Below are positions 10,759 to 22,536 of a stretch of 64,000 bases of DNA, in pieces (the first letter of the stretch is position 1; every line of letters starts with the position of its first letter). This stretch comes from Eumeta japonica. Lineage: Eukaryota > Arthropoda > Insecta > Lepidoptera > Psychidae. Position numbers and translations under genes: made by a program. The stretch covers positions 806,001 to 870,000 of the forward strand of contig BGZK01000020.1 of assembly GCA_005406025.1 (NCBI GenBank), given 5' to 3'. The notes under the pieces are model-generated. The model was not told where the DNA came from and searched no databases. It worked only from the letters and a program-made list of their open reading frames with translations.

Positions 10759-12928
10759 GTAGGAAATTTCTTTCGGAAGGTTTTTATCGATAATACATGC
10801 ATATTTTATTAATAAAAAGTAGATAAAGGGCGATTTTTTAGTAATCGAGCGGTAAAAAAATATATTTTGGGCGCTTGCATTTCTAACGTAGGCTAAATTT
10901 TATGAGGCACATCAAAATAACGTACTACACAATTGTATATATCAAAAAGGTGTTCAAAAATTTGAACAGTCGTAGGACACCTGGCAGACGTATAATATCG
11001 AGACTGTTATGTGTAGAAAATACGCATGAAAAGATGGTTTATTAAAGGAAATAAATATGGTATAATCGAAAAATAAGGCATAATCAAAAATAAATTAATT
11101 AAATTTTTTTTAAGAAAAAAATTCTTTATGTAATAAACAAATATGGATGTAATAGCAAAATTAAAAATTAAAAACGTGTTCCGAAGTGAACAACAACACT
11201 ATTTGCATTGTAAATACACGTATATCTATAGCGTAAGTATGTCTACATATACTCGGACCAGCTCGGGGAGAGAAAGGACGGATCACCGACTCGCATGGGA
11301 AAAAAGTCGCTGAGTCAGGTATGCGGGGCGACGCGTCGCCACGATAGCAGTCGGTCGGAACCTAAGCATTTGATGTTTCACAACAAAAGTCAGTGATGGT
11401 ATATATGTCTATATACTAAACACAATCTATAGCAATCATTCTTGTCTTTTGCACGTATAATAGATTTTATTTGTAAAGTTATTTAACTGACATTACATTA
11501 ATCCAAATGTTACTTACGTTGTGCATCGAATACACTCCTTTGTAGCGTCAGACATAAAAATAATCTCTGTGCGTTCTTTTCCTATGTATTCGTACAACGT
11601 TTATTCGATTGTGTTGAAATTTAATGATGTTGAATCGCGAATGGGATGGTTTCTAAAAAAAATTAACATTTCTTGCCGACTTCGTCCGAGCATTGGTACT
11701 ATAGAAGTTATTTATAGTTAGAAAAAGCCACACTATTCACGAGCGCAATAAAGCTATTGACATTTTTCCCGGTTCTGTCCAAATCAGAATGGTGAATTTT
11801 GAATTTTGAATCGCCAATTTTGAATCGGAAGCAAGACCAAGAGCAGCAGTCACCTTGAAACACCGTTTTTTCTTATGACGTACACGCAGCCCCATCTGGT
11901 TACAAACTAAGCAATGAGTCTCGTACTATGGGTACCAGATAGTTGATATAATACACAGAAATACCCAGACTCAAGACAACATTAGTTTTTAGTCAAATAA
12001 ATAATTATCTTGCACGTCCTCACACATGTCTTCAGCACAGGAAATAGCATCACTACCAACTGCGCCAATTGAGCAGTCGAATCTATATTGTACAGTTCAA
12101 GCGAAGCGGACATGACATCATTACGTTTTCGCTTGAACGCGTCACGAATGACTAGAGCTTTAAACCAATTCGATGTCCACAGTTTGCGACGAAAGATATT
12201 GTTTAATTTGCTTAACGTAGGTATGCAAACTTCAATTAGTTAAACGGTCTTGTTTGGTGTTTTAAGGATGTCGGCGAGAGCATTAATTTAAAAAAAGCTG
12301 ACTCAAATACCACATAATTGACAACACTGAGAAAACGTCGTGGTCACGCCATCGCCGTTGACTCGTCGCACTTTACTGCGGTAGCCTAATAAACATTCTG
12401 ATATATATCGCTTCCAAATTAAATTGACAACGGCTCCACTTCCGTAACGTTCTTGTGTCGTGACGTGATCCGGCCACGGGACCGAGAGCCGGACCGATAC
12501 ATATAATTGTGAGCTATTGAACTATAACACCGAAGTCGTATATAACACAAAAAGCAATTTAGTCTATTATTCACGTGTACGTATTCAAGCGCTGGGAAGT
12601 TAGTTTCTCGTCGCTTCGAACATTCAATGCTCCAACAAGTCGACGGCCGACCCTCCTCAGCCGCAGCCCGAGAGCTGTCGGCTCGAGGCGGTGCAATGTC
12701 TCAATAAATATCAGTCGATTTATTATCATCGGGACGTTTCACGTGTTTCGTTCGATTGATATGAAAAAAATAAATAAATAAAAAAGTTATGCGGTTATGC
12801 TAATGGGGTTAGGAAATGTGAGCTGTTTCTCCATCGATTAAACAAGAATTAGTGAGGTGGTAACGGCAGGTCGTCTAATACAGCATCACTGCATTATATT
12901 ATAATGATATTTGATTGATATTCTATGA

Positions 12929-12989
12929 GGAACTTTTAAAAAGTTCTTTTGAAAAGTTCCAAATCGGTTCTTTTGAAAAGAACCGATTT
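12929..12989. repeat. Two adjacent palindromes
   Basis: The palindrome at 12961-12989 has 14-base arms (aaatcggttctttt) around a single g. Just upstream, 12929-12960 begins ggaactttt and ends aaaagttcc. Both are built of the same GAACTTTT-type units. A small hairpin or foldback scrap; no coding potential. Confidence 0.7.
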
Positions 12990-13049
12990 TTTTGGTTAGT
13001 TCTTCTCTTGAGAAAAGACTTGCATAAAAGATTTTCAAATGTGTATGCA

Positions 13050-13145
13050 AAACGAGCGGTGACGCTTGAGTGGTAAAAAGCGTCAGCCTCGTATTGGAAC
13101 GCATCGGATTCGATTCCGACAATGGGTGAATTTGATTAATTAGTT
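13050..13145 (+). repeat. tRNA-like SINE head (probable)
   Basis: This block carries a pol III B-box-like ggattcgattcc at 13106-13117 and an A-box-like gcttgagtggtaaa about 45 bases upstream, flanked by a stem pairing gacgctt with aagcgtc. It is not a functional tRNA: no complete acceptor stem can be drawn. Lepidopteran SINEs have heads of this kind. Sequence near 13460-13500 may be the matching tail, with a reverse-transcriptase fragment between. Confidence 0.4.
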
Positions 13146-13162
13146 TTAACAGAAGTCATGTA

Positions 13163-13440
13163 GTAGTGGTTTGGCCATCTGGGAAGGACGAACGAAAGTA
13201 GACTGACAAAACAAATCTATAGAGAATCTGTGTGGTGGAAAGTTCGGTAACAATCGCCCTAGAAAATCCTATGCGGGCCGTATTGGTGGCATATTAAAAA
13301 AGGGCCGAATTTCAAGCACACGAAACCGACGAGCTTACATGAAAAGATTGAGTTGAGAGGGATATGCAAAGATCGTACCGCGTGGAAATCTATAGTCTCT
13401 GCCTACCCTCCTGGGACATAGGCGTGAGTTTATATTAATA
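13163..13440 (+). mobile_element. Non-LTR retrotransposon 3' fragment (reverse transcriptase C-terminus)
   Basis: The plus strand reads WFGHLGRTNESRLTKQIYRE and then, in shifted frames, pieces equivalent to a G-R-P-R-R-x-Y-x-D-Q-I-G block, and finally GICKDRTAWKSIVSAYPPGT. This is the C-terminal tail of the same endonuclease-reverse transcriptase family as 7370-8090, and more complete at its end. Several frameshifts and stops are present (the middle is readable only by changing frame), so it is dead. It is antisense to the host gene. Confidence 0.75.
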
Positions 13441-13449
13441 TTACTATCA

Positions 13450-13690
13450 AATTAAAACCACTCAATCCGTGCCTCGGAGAACACGTTAAGCTGTTGGTCG
13501 CGGATTTTATTAGGACAGGATTATCAACGGTCGTTAGCACCCCTAGCTCGCAATTTGAAATATCAATATTGTGAGGGGGAAGTCTCAGCGATTAGGCAAT
13601 CAAAAATCTGACACAACTCCACTGGCGACGACAGCGCCAATTACCGGTTACGACTGTGGTGGACTCTGAAAATGCTGTTGAAACTAGAAG
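13450..13690 (+). repeat. Retroelement tail-like repeat (possible SINE 3' part)
   Basis: The stretch ccgtgcctcggagaacacg, then ttaagctgttggtcgcgg, resembles a widely dispersed lepidopteran SINE/retroelement tail in which cctcggagagcacgttaagc is followed by cgttggtcc. Sequence beyond 13530 diverges. The identification is from memory of the motif. Confidence 0.45.
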
Positions 13691-14866
13691 TATTTTTTTT
13701 GTGACTACAACCACCTTTTAGTTTAGGTTAAAAATGAGCATATTAAGACGTAAAACTGAGTTTCAATCATCGCACACGACCAAGCTTTTCTACCTCAAAA
13801 TTTACCAAAGGGCCAAAAATTTTCTCTACATGTTCGAGTTGTGGAGGAAGTGAAACATTGAGTCTCGCTATTAAAGCTAGATTTTAGTGAACTTGATGTC
13901 GTATATAGCATCCTTGAATAAAAGCTGATTTTTTATATGTTTTTTTACTATTCCTAAGAGGAATAATTATGGTACATCAATAAATATATAAGTGGGCATG
14001 TGTTGATGTTTTTCTATTTAACAAATTTATTTATTTTCTGATTGATGCTACGTGTTGTTTTGTTACCTGTGCAGTATATTATGTGATTGTATTGATAATC
14101 AAAGTCGCATACGCAGGATAGATGGAAACATATTGCAGGTCTGGTTTATTGCGTCAATAACTAAGAAAACATTTCAATATTGTAGCTCGTAGAAATTAGT
14201 GAAATCTTTGTTAATAATTATAATATTATTATTAAAAGATACTTCGTGAACCAATTTTATTTTTAAAATGTGATGTAAGGAAACGCGTATATCGGGTTAA
14301 TATTTTTTTAATAATCTGTATTTTATTATTTTAACTTTTCTATTAGTGATTGATCTATAAGTAATAGAATCGCTTGCCATTTGAAACAATACAAAAGAAT
14401 TAATACATATTTGTATTTTATCTGTCTTCTTTCCTCAAATAAACAAGGCAATTACATAGATAGTGATCTACGACTGATACTATGAATCAATAGGGACGAA
14501 ATAGACGAATTTACATTAACATTGGGTCAACGATACCGACATTTACCTAATAAAATGTTAATAATGTGAAAATACTGTGTTTGAATACATAATGAAACTG
14601 ACTTACCCATAAAAAGAAATTACTTCTCTGCCAGTTTCTTACGGCTCTTATAACTTTTAGGCTACAAGAACTTATAGTTATTTGACTAATAAATGCTTAT
14701 ACTACAAGGCACAATATATATTAATTGATTTTTTTTTTCACGTAACCAAATAACAGTTACAAGCAAAAATATTGGCAAAATCAACACTAAACGCCACATG
14801 GATCTCAAAATGAACTGTGGACAGCTCTTTTTTTGGTCCGGTTCTACTCAGGCAAACGAAATTTTA

Positions 14867-14921
14867 AACATGCTATTGTTTAAAATTTCAACGAATTTGA
14901 AATTTTAAACAATAGCATGTT
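14867..14921. repeat. Perfect 25-bp inverted repeat with 5-base loop
   Basis: The left arm 14867-14891 (starts aacatgctattg) is exactly complementary to 14897-14921 (ends caatagcatgtt). It would form a perfect hairpin in RNA from either strand. AT-rich, no coding frame; could be a MITE-derived foldback. Confidence 0.85.
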
Positions 14922-15845
14922 CGTTTTTATGATTTGTTAGGAAACATCGCGAGTCGTTGCTCTCGATGACAACAGCGAGACGTTCGAACTCAAAGGCAGA
15001 CGGTGATTTTTTTGTATTTCAATTTATGTGCCATTTGTATTGTATTTTATATAAGTAATTTATAGTTAGCGGTATATCGTTAATTGTGATGACAGAGCGA
15101 AAACGCACACGGAAGAGCGACGTGTAAGATGACTTTATTAGCGAAATGTCGAGTTTTTGTTATAATACGTATACGCACGTGAATTATGAAGTGTCGTAAA
15201 TAAAAAAAAACATGTTTATACTGTGTTCAGAGGTACCTAGAAGTAGTTTCATGTTTTTATTCGCAACAAGGTAGGTACGATCCAATATTTTACGTTCGAT
15301 CGTATCGGTTAGTCGAGTCCGTCTGCGTACGCGCAGCCTCATCGGCATAAAAAACTTTCGCTGACGTGTTGCGTGCGTTGTCTCAAATGTTTTTAGATAA
15401 CTGCTGTACCGGATTTAAAGTAGGCTACGAAACAAACTAGTAATTACTAATTTTTTCCGTTTAAATATTAATGCACTCGTACATAACGGTGGATTAAATA
15501 CTTTACAGTATTAGCAGTGACTAGAAGTGCAATTAAGAAACACAAACACACTTGTTTCATGTATTACAATAGTAATTTCAGTGTTTCTTGAAAAGTCTTT
15601 TATATTTTGCGGGTGTTTGAAGTTAGTGAATCGTTGCAGTGTATAGAAATGAATTAATTTCAAATGAAGATAATTAGGTTTTTGAAAAAAATTTTTTTTT
15701 TGAAAAATGGAAAGATCATATATAAGTTTTATAACAAAACAATTTTATTTTTTTTCTGCAATAATTAAAAGCTATATCAAAATAAAAATAAATTTTTGAA
15801 TCCAGTACCGAAGACGCCGACAACTCCCGAACAAATCCGAGTGCG

Positions 15846-16235
15846 TGTGACGTCATAATGTTAGTTTTCACTCGTAGTAGTATACGGAGATAATAAGTGT
15901 AGTGCTTTTGAGTTTTGATTTATTTTATTCTGTCATTGTTAAATACTCAAAAATATATAAAAATGTCAAATCTCAAAGTTACCGCTCTTGTTTTGTACCA
16001 TTATGTACAAATACTACAAAGACAACTCGGAAAAATGTTTTAAATGTTCCTCAAGACGAGAAACGTCAAAAATAGTTTCAAGCAGTGCTCGAGATAATCC
16101 TAAAACAAAATCGAACTTTTTTTGTTGTGAAGATCACTTTGATGTAAGTATTTCATATTCATATTGTCATTAGTTACTTATAATAGCTGTAAACGCTGCA
16201 CTGTTATGGAATTGCTATAACATTATGACGTCACA
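15846..16235 (+). repeat. 18-bp perfect inverted repeat framing a THAP exon
   Basis: The sequence tgtgacgtcataatgtta at 15846-15863 recurs as its exact reverse complement at 16218-16235. The 354 bases between contain the THAP-like exon. The inverted repeat includes a TGACGTCA core, the CRE/ATF-type octamer, so the arms might act as paired promoter sites rather than, or as well as, transposon ends. No target-site duplication is obvious. Confidence 0.7.
15975..16144 (+). pseudogene. THAP-type zinc-finger exon (partial)
   Basis: In the frame that contains SCFVPLCTN, the plus strand reads CFVPLCTNTT, then NVPQDEKRQK, a short gap region, and NPKTKSNFFCCEDHFDV. This matches the THAP C2CH pattern: a first C-x-V-P-x-C, a mid P-x-D-x-x-R-x-x-W-like block, and a final C-x-x-H-F. 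The usual tryptophan after the basic block and some residues of the helix are not seen, so the domain looks eroded or divergent. The exon ends at a consensus donor (GAT/gtaagt at 16144). No in-frame Met precedes it; an ATG at 15963 is in another frame, suggesting a frameshift or an upstream exon. THAP domains bind DNA and occur in P-element-like transposases and in host factors derived from them. No downstream exon was found. Confidence 0.55.
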
Positions 16236-16999
16236 AGTATGGTAGCCAATCGTGGCGCGTTCACAGTCACGTGATTTTTTTTTAAATTTTATCAATTTTT
16301 AATCGCTTATAATTAATTGAAAAAATATTTTTTTTTTCAAATTCCCAATTGTTTTAGATTGTCACAGTTTGGAATCTCTGGCCACCTGACATCGGTTTCA
16401 ATGTCGAGCCGTCTATAAATACCCATTTAAGTTGCATTTTTCCCTCCCCTCTTATTTCTAAAAATTTTAAGGTGTACAATTAAAACATAATAGAAATCTG
16501 TATTTGGAGACTTAGCGAATGTCGTACGGTAGTTATAAAATACTAATAATTTTGGTCTGTTGGGTACTATTACCATAAATAAAAAAAAACAATGTTCATT
16601 ATAAAAGCAATAACATCCGATTAGAATTACAAACAATTGTAATTATTTTGACAAGTGTTCAAACATTTTCAGCCCTAATTAATTAATAAATTTTTTATAT
16701 TCATTTGGAATTAAATTCTTTTACATTATAGTATTCTACCCATAATAGAAACAGTATAAAAAAAGATTTTACTGCATAAGTAAAAACTTTTCAAATTACA
16801 TATAATTTAAAGTGAAATTATAAAAAAATATAAAAATCAGTAATTTTTGGCAAAAAATTGAAAAATTATTCAAGTTTCTACAAAAGCAATCTTTGATTAA
16901 AAAAAATTTCCCTGGTTTTTGGCGTGGGAGAAACTTAAATTCAACATGTAGAAGTCAGACCCAAAAATCGTGTTAACCGGTGTAATAATAAAAAAAATG

Positions 17000-17735
17000 T
17001 GTCTGAGCCAAAATGACATAAACGGAACCTTTACAGTTTCATCATGTCCTACCGTCCGTATGTCACAAGCATTTTATTCAAAAACTACAAGAGGTATAAT
17101 ATATGAAATTTGCAGTGTGGGTGTGTTGTGTGGGCTGCTATTTAGCTTGATAGTTAAATATCAAAAATAAATATTTCTACGGGGGGCACTCCATGCATGT
17201 AGTAAAAGTTGAAAAATTTTTTTTGCAGCAAACATCAATGAGCGGCACATATTTCGACACTTATTTTAAAGACACTTTATGGTTTTTAAACAATTTTTCT
17301 GATTACGTGAATAATTTCGGAAATAATCGCTCCGAAAGTTTCAGAAATTGTATGTCCCCTCCTCTATTTTCTAAGTTATATATCCAAAAAAATATGAAAA
17401 AACAACGAAGGTGACGCTTACTAGATACTCTCAACGAAAATTATTTTGAACATATACTGTTTTCAAGTTATTGCCAAAAAACTGCGATTCTCAACAAAAT
17501 GACGTAAGTGTCATGAAGATATGCTCTTTTTTTGACGCACTTTAGTTTCCACTAGTTTTATAGTTGACGTACCTTCTTGTTTTTCTAGTTATAGGCGACT
17601 AAAGTGCTTATTACTATTCTGTGCGGGAAATATGGAAAAAGTATAACAACGTACTTTTGTCATCCGTAGTCCATTTCTTTGTAATAATGTCTTCGGAACC
17701 CTATAATGAGCATGGTCCGACATGCTCTTGGTCAG
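17000..17735 (+). repeat. Dispersed repeat family 1, copy C
   Basis: It lacks the first agggttcc but keeps gagccaaaatgacataaacg, gtatgtcacaagcatt, gggggcactccatgcatgta, aataatcgctccgaaag, tgtcatgaagatatgctc and the end ggaaccctataatgagcatg with catgctcttgg. The ORFs at 16970-17170 and 17193-17414 are spurious readings of this repeat. Confidence 0.75.
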
Positions 17736-18179
17736 TTTTTTTTTGGTTTAAAGTTGAACCGAGGATGGCACCAAAACGGGAGCTGATAAAGTAAGGAATG
17801 GGAATGGGAATCATGATCATAGTTGAGAGGCGAACGAACGATATAAAAGATGGTGGTATATTTACGTGGATGGAGCTGCGGACGAAAGCTAGTGTTGAAT
17901 GAAAATCATCATAAAAACGATTTCTTAGTTTACTTTCATGTCCTGAATTTGCTTATGCCTCGTGCGTTTCATATATTTTAATTTAATATGACATTGTTAT
18001 AACAGAAACATGGTTACAATTATTGGTGAAAATATGCGAAAGACTAAGTTTACCGTTACTTAGACACTGTGAAAATGGATTAAAAACACATGCAGAAGTG
18101 GTTTGCGAAGTTTAAAAGCTTGTCGCTCGTCCGTTTATCGGCTACACGCAAATTGATACTTTTCTTGTCTGTAATTAGC

Positions 18180-18305
18180 GGCGCGGCCGGCAAACGAAAA
18201 ATCATACGCGACCGATAATGAATTAGGAATGGCGAGGTTATGGGCTGAGTTTTCACGCTAATTTGGCGCTACGCAAGGCCAGCGGGCTTTGGTCAGCCGA
18301 CGTCT
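18180..18305. other. Isolated GC-rich block of unknown nature
   Basis: About 125 bases with gcggcgcggccggcaaac and ggcgctacgcaaggccagc stand out from very AT-rich flanks. No open frame of length and no recognised motif. It could be an intronic regulatory element, an unrecognised repeat or a fragment of another exon. Confidence 0.3.
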
Positions 18306-20276
18306 GATAATTTGATATAAATAATAATCTTTTTTAAACATCATTTAAATGGTGGTCAGACGAAAGAAAGTGATGTGTGGATAAAGTTAATTACTTTCCA
18401 TCGAATAATAATACAATTTACAAGTTGGAGTAAAATTGTTATTGTATTTTTAATCTAACTTATTTATTGAAAATATAAAATTACAGAATTTAAAACAAAG
18501 TACTAAAATATTGATTTCTTTTTTATCCACGTATTTATACATATCACGGTTAAAAACGATTGAATATGTTTATTTTGTACCATAATATACATATATGGTA
18601 TGGGACTTGACTATTTCACGCAGAATCGTGTGTGGATGGTTTTAGGCTGTTTAGTTTTTGATTTTCATACACTTTTATGTATTTTTGATCGCTGTCATAA
18701 TCCACAAAGCCCGGCGAAGTGGGTTATGAAACCGCTTGTTATTTGTGTGATCAGTCTGGTGTTTGACGTCTGTCACAGGACCTTCAATAAGATGCCTTTT
18801 AAGGTTCAAAGATGAATTCGCACTTCGTGTGACTGGCGAATGTCGATTTCCACAATGATTTGAAATTGTAAGTGCAAATAATACAATTATAGGTATTCTT
18901 ATAAAACGTACAAGAGTGCATCGCGAAAAAATAAATAATAAATGAGACAAGTGGAAACAAAAAAAAGTAATATTTACGTATTATGTATAAAATATAAATT
19001 TTATCTAACTCCCTCTGGGCACATGTAACTGACTAGATCTTTAAGGTTCATTACATTACTGTCAAAAATAGTAGAAGGAATGGCAATTAAATTACTAATA
19101 CCTTGACATTTTTAAATTTACCTCTGCTTTAGGGCTACACCTACGATGAATAGGATATCTTAACAGGAATTATTACAGTCGACTATTTATTTTTTAATGG
19201 CGAGAGAGTAAGAAGGAGGTACAATATTTTTAGCTTTGTAAAAGGATATAAACTATTATATAAAATTTTTCTTCGTAATAGCGAAAGAGAGAGATCGATA
19301 CGTCCTTTACTTGCCACACGCGTTATAAACATCATAAATTAAATAATACTGCTCATTATCCTTCTCATTAAATAACCAATAACCGAGTTTTGTTCGGTCG
19401 TTGTCGTGGTCTCGAAATGTTTGCGATAAGGTCACGAAGTCTTAAGAGGGGAAAACCGATACGTAAGTCCCATTGATCTATAGAATGTCTTTTTTATACA
19501 TCTACGGTAAATCCCCATTCGCATTCGGCAGTCGATAAAAACTTATTATCATAAGATATTACAACGAGTAGATTAATAAACAATTTTTTTATGCATAAAA
19601 CTAATATGGACATTCTTTTTTTTGCGATTGATAAATACGTCGTTTTTGATGAAACTTATTTCACTTTATCGTTTTTGAAAAATGTCGGCACAATAATTTT
19701 TTTGAATTTTCACTCCCAAAAATGTCTATCGTTATAAAATTTTCAATTTTTTTTTCGGACAATATTGTGCCTTTTGCTCTAGCAGCATCAACAGATTTAG
19801 GTATTGCATCTTATATACAATATTAATATAGAAAATGTTCTCAAAACAAGTCAAATTAAAATATTTTGTATCCTATTTATGAGATTTATCGATCAAGTAT
19901 CTCCATTAAAAATATTCATAAGGAAGTGCAGCGATTGACCAATTATTGTGAACGTCGATCACTAAAAGGTTATTGGTTTTTCCAGTTGTCCCAGACAATC
20001 GTATATTAAAAGTTGAAATAATTTGATTCGGTCAGAACAAAAATTAAAATTTTATTAAAAAAAAACCCGCGATGTTTGGCTTTATTTTGCGATGCTTTCC
20101 TCTTCGCCTTTATTGAGTTTCTATTTTTGTTTAAAAATTTTTTTGGCGAAATCTGCTGCTGCGAAGATTATGAGTATTTTAATACAGTATACTACTAAAA
20201 TACTCGTAATTTATTAAGCAGCATTGAAAAATGGAAAATTTAACACATTATCCGTTTTAATAAAATGTTGATAATA

Positions 20277-20640
20277 TTAAATTGCCGGGAATGCGGCCCA
20301 GGTAGAGGGTATGCCACATGTCTTTCGAAATAGATATCTTTGCATACATTTCTCTAGTGGTCTTTCATTAGCTCGGCCGTGCACGTTTTGTATTACTCTG
20401 TCGAACAATCCATTTTTGTTTGTTTCAGATTCAGGAGTTTGGAGTTCATGGCGACGACCTCGCCCATAGCGAGTTGAGGACGGTCGTCCGTCGTTGTCGT
20501 CGATTCGGCGATAATGTCCGGGACCGATGGCTTGAGGTGTCCCCCGGCGTACGGAGAACACGTCAAGTGATTTGATTCGAGTTGAGCTAAAAACTCAGAG
20601 AATAAATCGTCTGCGCTCACGTTCCGAATTCGGTACCTAA
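20277..20640 (-). other. GC-richer block with two overlapping minus-strand ORFs, unidentified
   Basis: ORFs of 75 and 94 codons overlap in different frames (20620-20393 and 20561-20277). The first reads SADDLFSEFLAQLESNHL and later MGEVVAMNSKLLNL; the second ends RYLFRKTCGIPSTWAAF. Neither matches a family I know. An AG acceptor-like gcgcag precedes the first near 20609, but no good donor follows and inclusion would break the phase between the proven exons. A transposon fragment or decayed gene piece is more likely than a host exon. Confidence 0.3.
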
Positions 20641-20874
20641 TGCGTCGGCCATTTGACTCAACGTTCCCTATTTACTTGAAGACAATCGAAATAAGAAAAC
20701 TTGCACCTGTTGTAACATTTTTGTTCATAACATAGACATTGCCTTTGTCACACCGAGTGAGTATAAAGAAAAAGCGAGTGAATCATTATTTTATGAACAT
20801 ATTAGTAAACGTGACTCAAGGATGCGCCATCACAAGAAGCAATCTGGGAGTGAGACATGTATTATTTTCTACAG

Positions 20875-21506
20875 TACGAGGGCTGCTATTTGTGTATTCG
20901 TATCTGGCCACTTAAAGGACAATATTTAAAAAGTAATTACAATATTTAAAAATGGAATTCCTTGGCTGCGGAATACAGATTATTTCGTGTAACTGTCAAT
21001 TGTTTTACTATTGTGGCGTAATTTCCAAAACTGTGTGACTTTGTCACTATGGATTGAACTCGTGATTATTTTCCTGCGATGATTTATTATTATATTTGAA
21101 GAAATAAGAAAAGACAACCGACAACGCAGAATCTGTCTTAGTCGTGATAATGCTATCTGTCACACGTCGGCGACTCGTTTTTTGAAAGGTCAAAAGATAG
21201 AATTTACGAGTTATCCCTAATACAGTCCCGATTTGGCACCTAATGATTTCTATTTATTTCCAAGCTTGAAGAATAAATTACGTGGTCAACGTTTTTCGAG
21301 TCGCCAAGGGGCCGTTGATGCGTTCAAAATGCACGTTTTGAAGATAACTCAACCAGAATGAAAAAAGTGCCACAAAAATTGGTTTCAGCGTATGCAAAAG
21401 TGCATCGATCATCATAGCGAATGTTTTGAAAAGCAATAAAACCATATTAAATGACAGATGTTTGTTTTTTTTCGATATTCCGGACACGTAAATAGCAGCC
21501 CCTGTA
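20875..21506 (+). mobile_element. Internally deleted mariner element
   Basis: The left terminal repeat near 20877-20912 reads gagggctgctatttgtg; the right end near 21470-21505 is its inverted partner, cacgtaaatagcagcccc. The flanks show TA at both edges. Only the 3' half of the transposase is left (21125-21436): RDNAICHTSA, the second catalytic Asp region, then YSPDLAPNDFYLF with the third, then NKLRGQRFSSRQGAVDAFKM and QRMQKCIDHHSECFEK. Spacing of the last two fits a DD34D mariner. A stop lies just before the SPDLAP block and the N-terminal half, including the first catalytic Asp, is deleted (about 630 bp against the usual 1.3 kb). Inactive; antisense to the host gene. Confidence 0.85.
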
Positions 21507-21539
21507 TAACTGTCTTGCTCTTTCCACTCTCTAGATGGA

Positions 21540-21870
21540 ACGCATCATTAATACAAAGCTTTATAAAGTTTTATAAAGCACGCTTACGTGCGGTGTTTCA
21601 TCGTCGTCTTCGTCATCATCATCGCTTCATTAATACGACCTAAGTCGTGTTAATAAAGCACACTTAACTGCTGTGATTCATCGTCGCTTTATTAATACGA
21701 CCTGGGTCGTATTAATAAAGAGCACTTAAGTTCGGCGTTCTATCTTAAAAACGGAAAGAGGAGGACAGTTATAATGCTTCGCTCTAGAAAATAGTATTTG
21801 TCTCGCTCCCACTTTATTTCTTGAGATGTCGCATCATTGAGTGACGTTTATTAATACCACCCGAAGGGAA
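21540..21870. repeat. Short tandem repeat with palindromic cores
   Basis: Units of about 62-78 bases start near 21545, 21625 and 21687. Each has a attaatac core, then ttaataaagcac or similar, then a ctt(a)cgt/aact block and ttcatcgtcg. The third core, 21687-21720, is a perfect palindrome with 16-base arms (ctttattaatacgacc) and a 2-base centre. The second, 21625-21658, is the same with a few mismatches. A further attaatacc core lies near 21850. No coding potential. Confidence 0.65.
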
Positions 21871-22508
21871 TAAGCTTTCTGAAGTACATGGTCCATTTTT
21901 ATTATTTTAGGTTACTGCATATTGGAATGTATAAAAGTTACATTAAACACGTTTTCTCTAAAATATTGCTTTGTTAATCTATAGTATTTAGGGGCAATTC
22001 CTAATTTATTAAAACAGGTAAAAATTGTAAATAACAGTTTGTAAAAATAATAAAAAAGACAAAATATGACAACGCCAATATTAATGAACGTCAGTCGCAG
22101 CGGCTTTGTCCGCTACGGCCGGTCGTCGACTTCACTGTCGTTGTGCGGTCGGATGTGGCTGATTAGGCGATAGAGATACACATGAAATATTGCTAGGTTA
22201 TTCTAGTCGATATGACCTCTGAGATTCTCATATTGTAGTCCGACACGTATAAATAGCATTCAAATAATTTATGTACGTATGTGTTTGTTAAAATTGTTTT
22301 TTTTTTTTGTAATGTTCAACATACTATCTTCACGACGTTTTCGTTTTAACGTTCACAATTAATGATATTTAATATATTGATGTATAGATATCTCGTACAG
22401 CAGGCGTACGGACTCCTGTATTGTCAAGGTTATATTAAGTGTTCAAAGCCATAGCATTAACACACAATTTCCAACTGTCAGAGAATGTCTACTACTTTAT
22501 CTACTATT

Positions 22509-22536
22509 ATCTCTACTTGTATCTACAAGTAGAGAT
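22509..22536. repeat. Small perfect hairpin
   Basis: A 12-base arm (atctctacttgt) pairs exactly with acaagtagagat across a 4-base loop. Isolated, AT-rich surroundings. No further evidence for an RNA gene. Confidence 0.6.

Noticed and set aside
12929..12989. Heat-shock element array
   Set aside because: GAA and TTC blocks are present, but they are 4 bases apart rather than the 2 needed for the nGAAnnTTCn pattern.
13050..13125. Functional tRNA gene
   Set aside because: A B-box-like block is present, but a full cloverleaf with acceptor stem cannot be drawn; a SINE head is more likely.
18600..18950. Opposed ORFs of 71 and 91 codons
   Set aside because: Overlap on both strands without a motif, splice sites or conserved pattern; no basis for a gene call.
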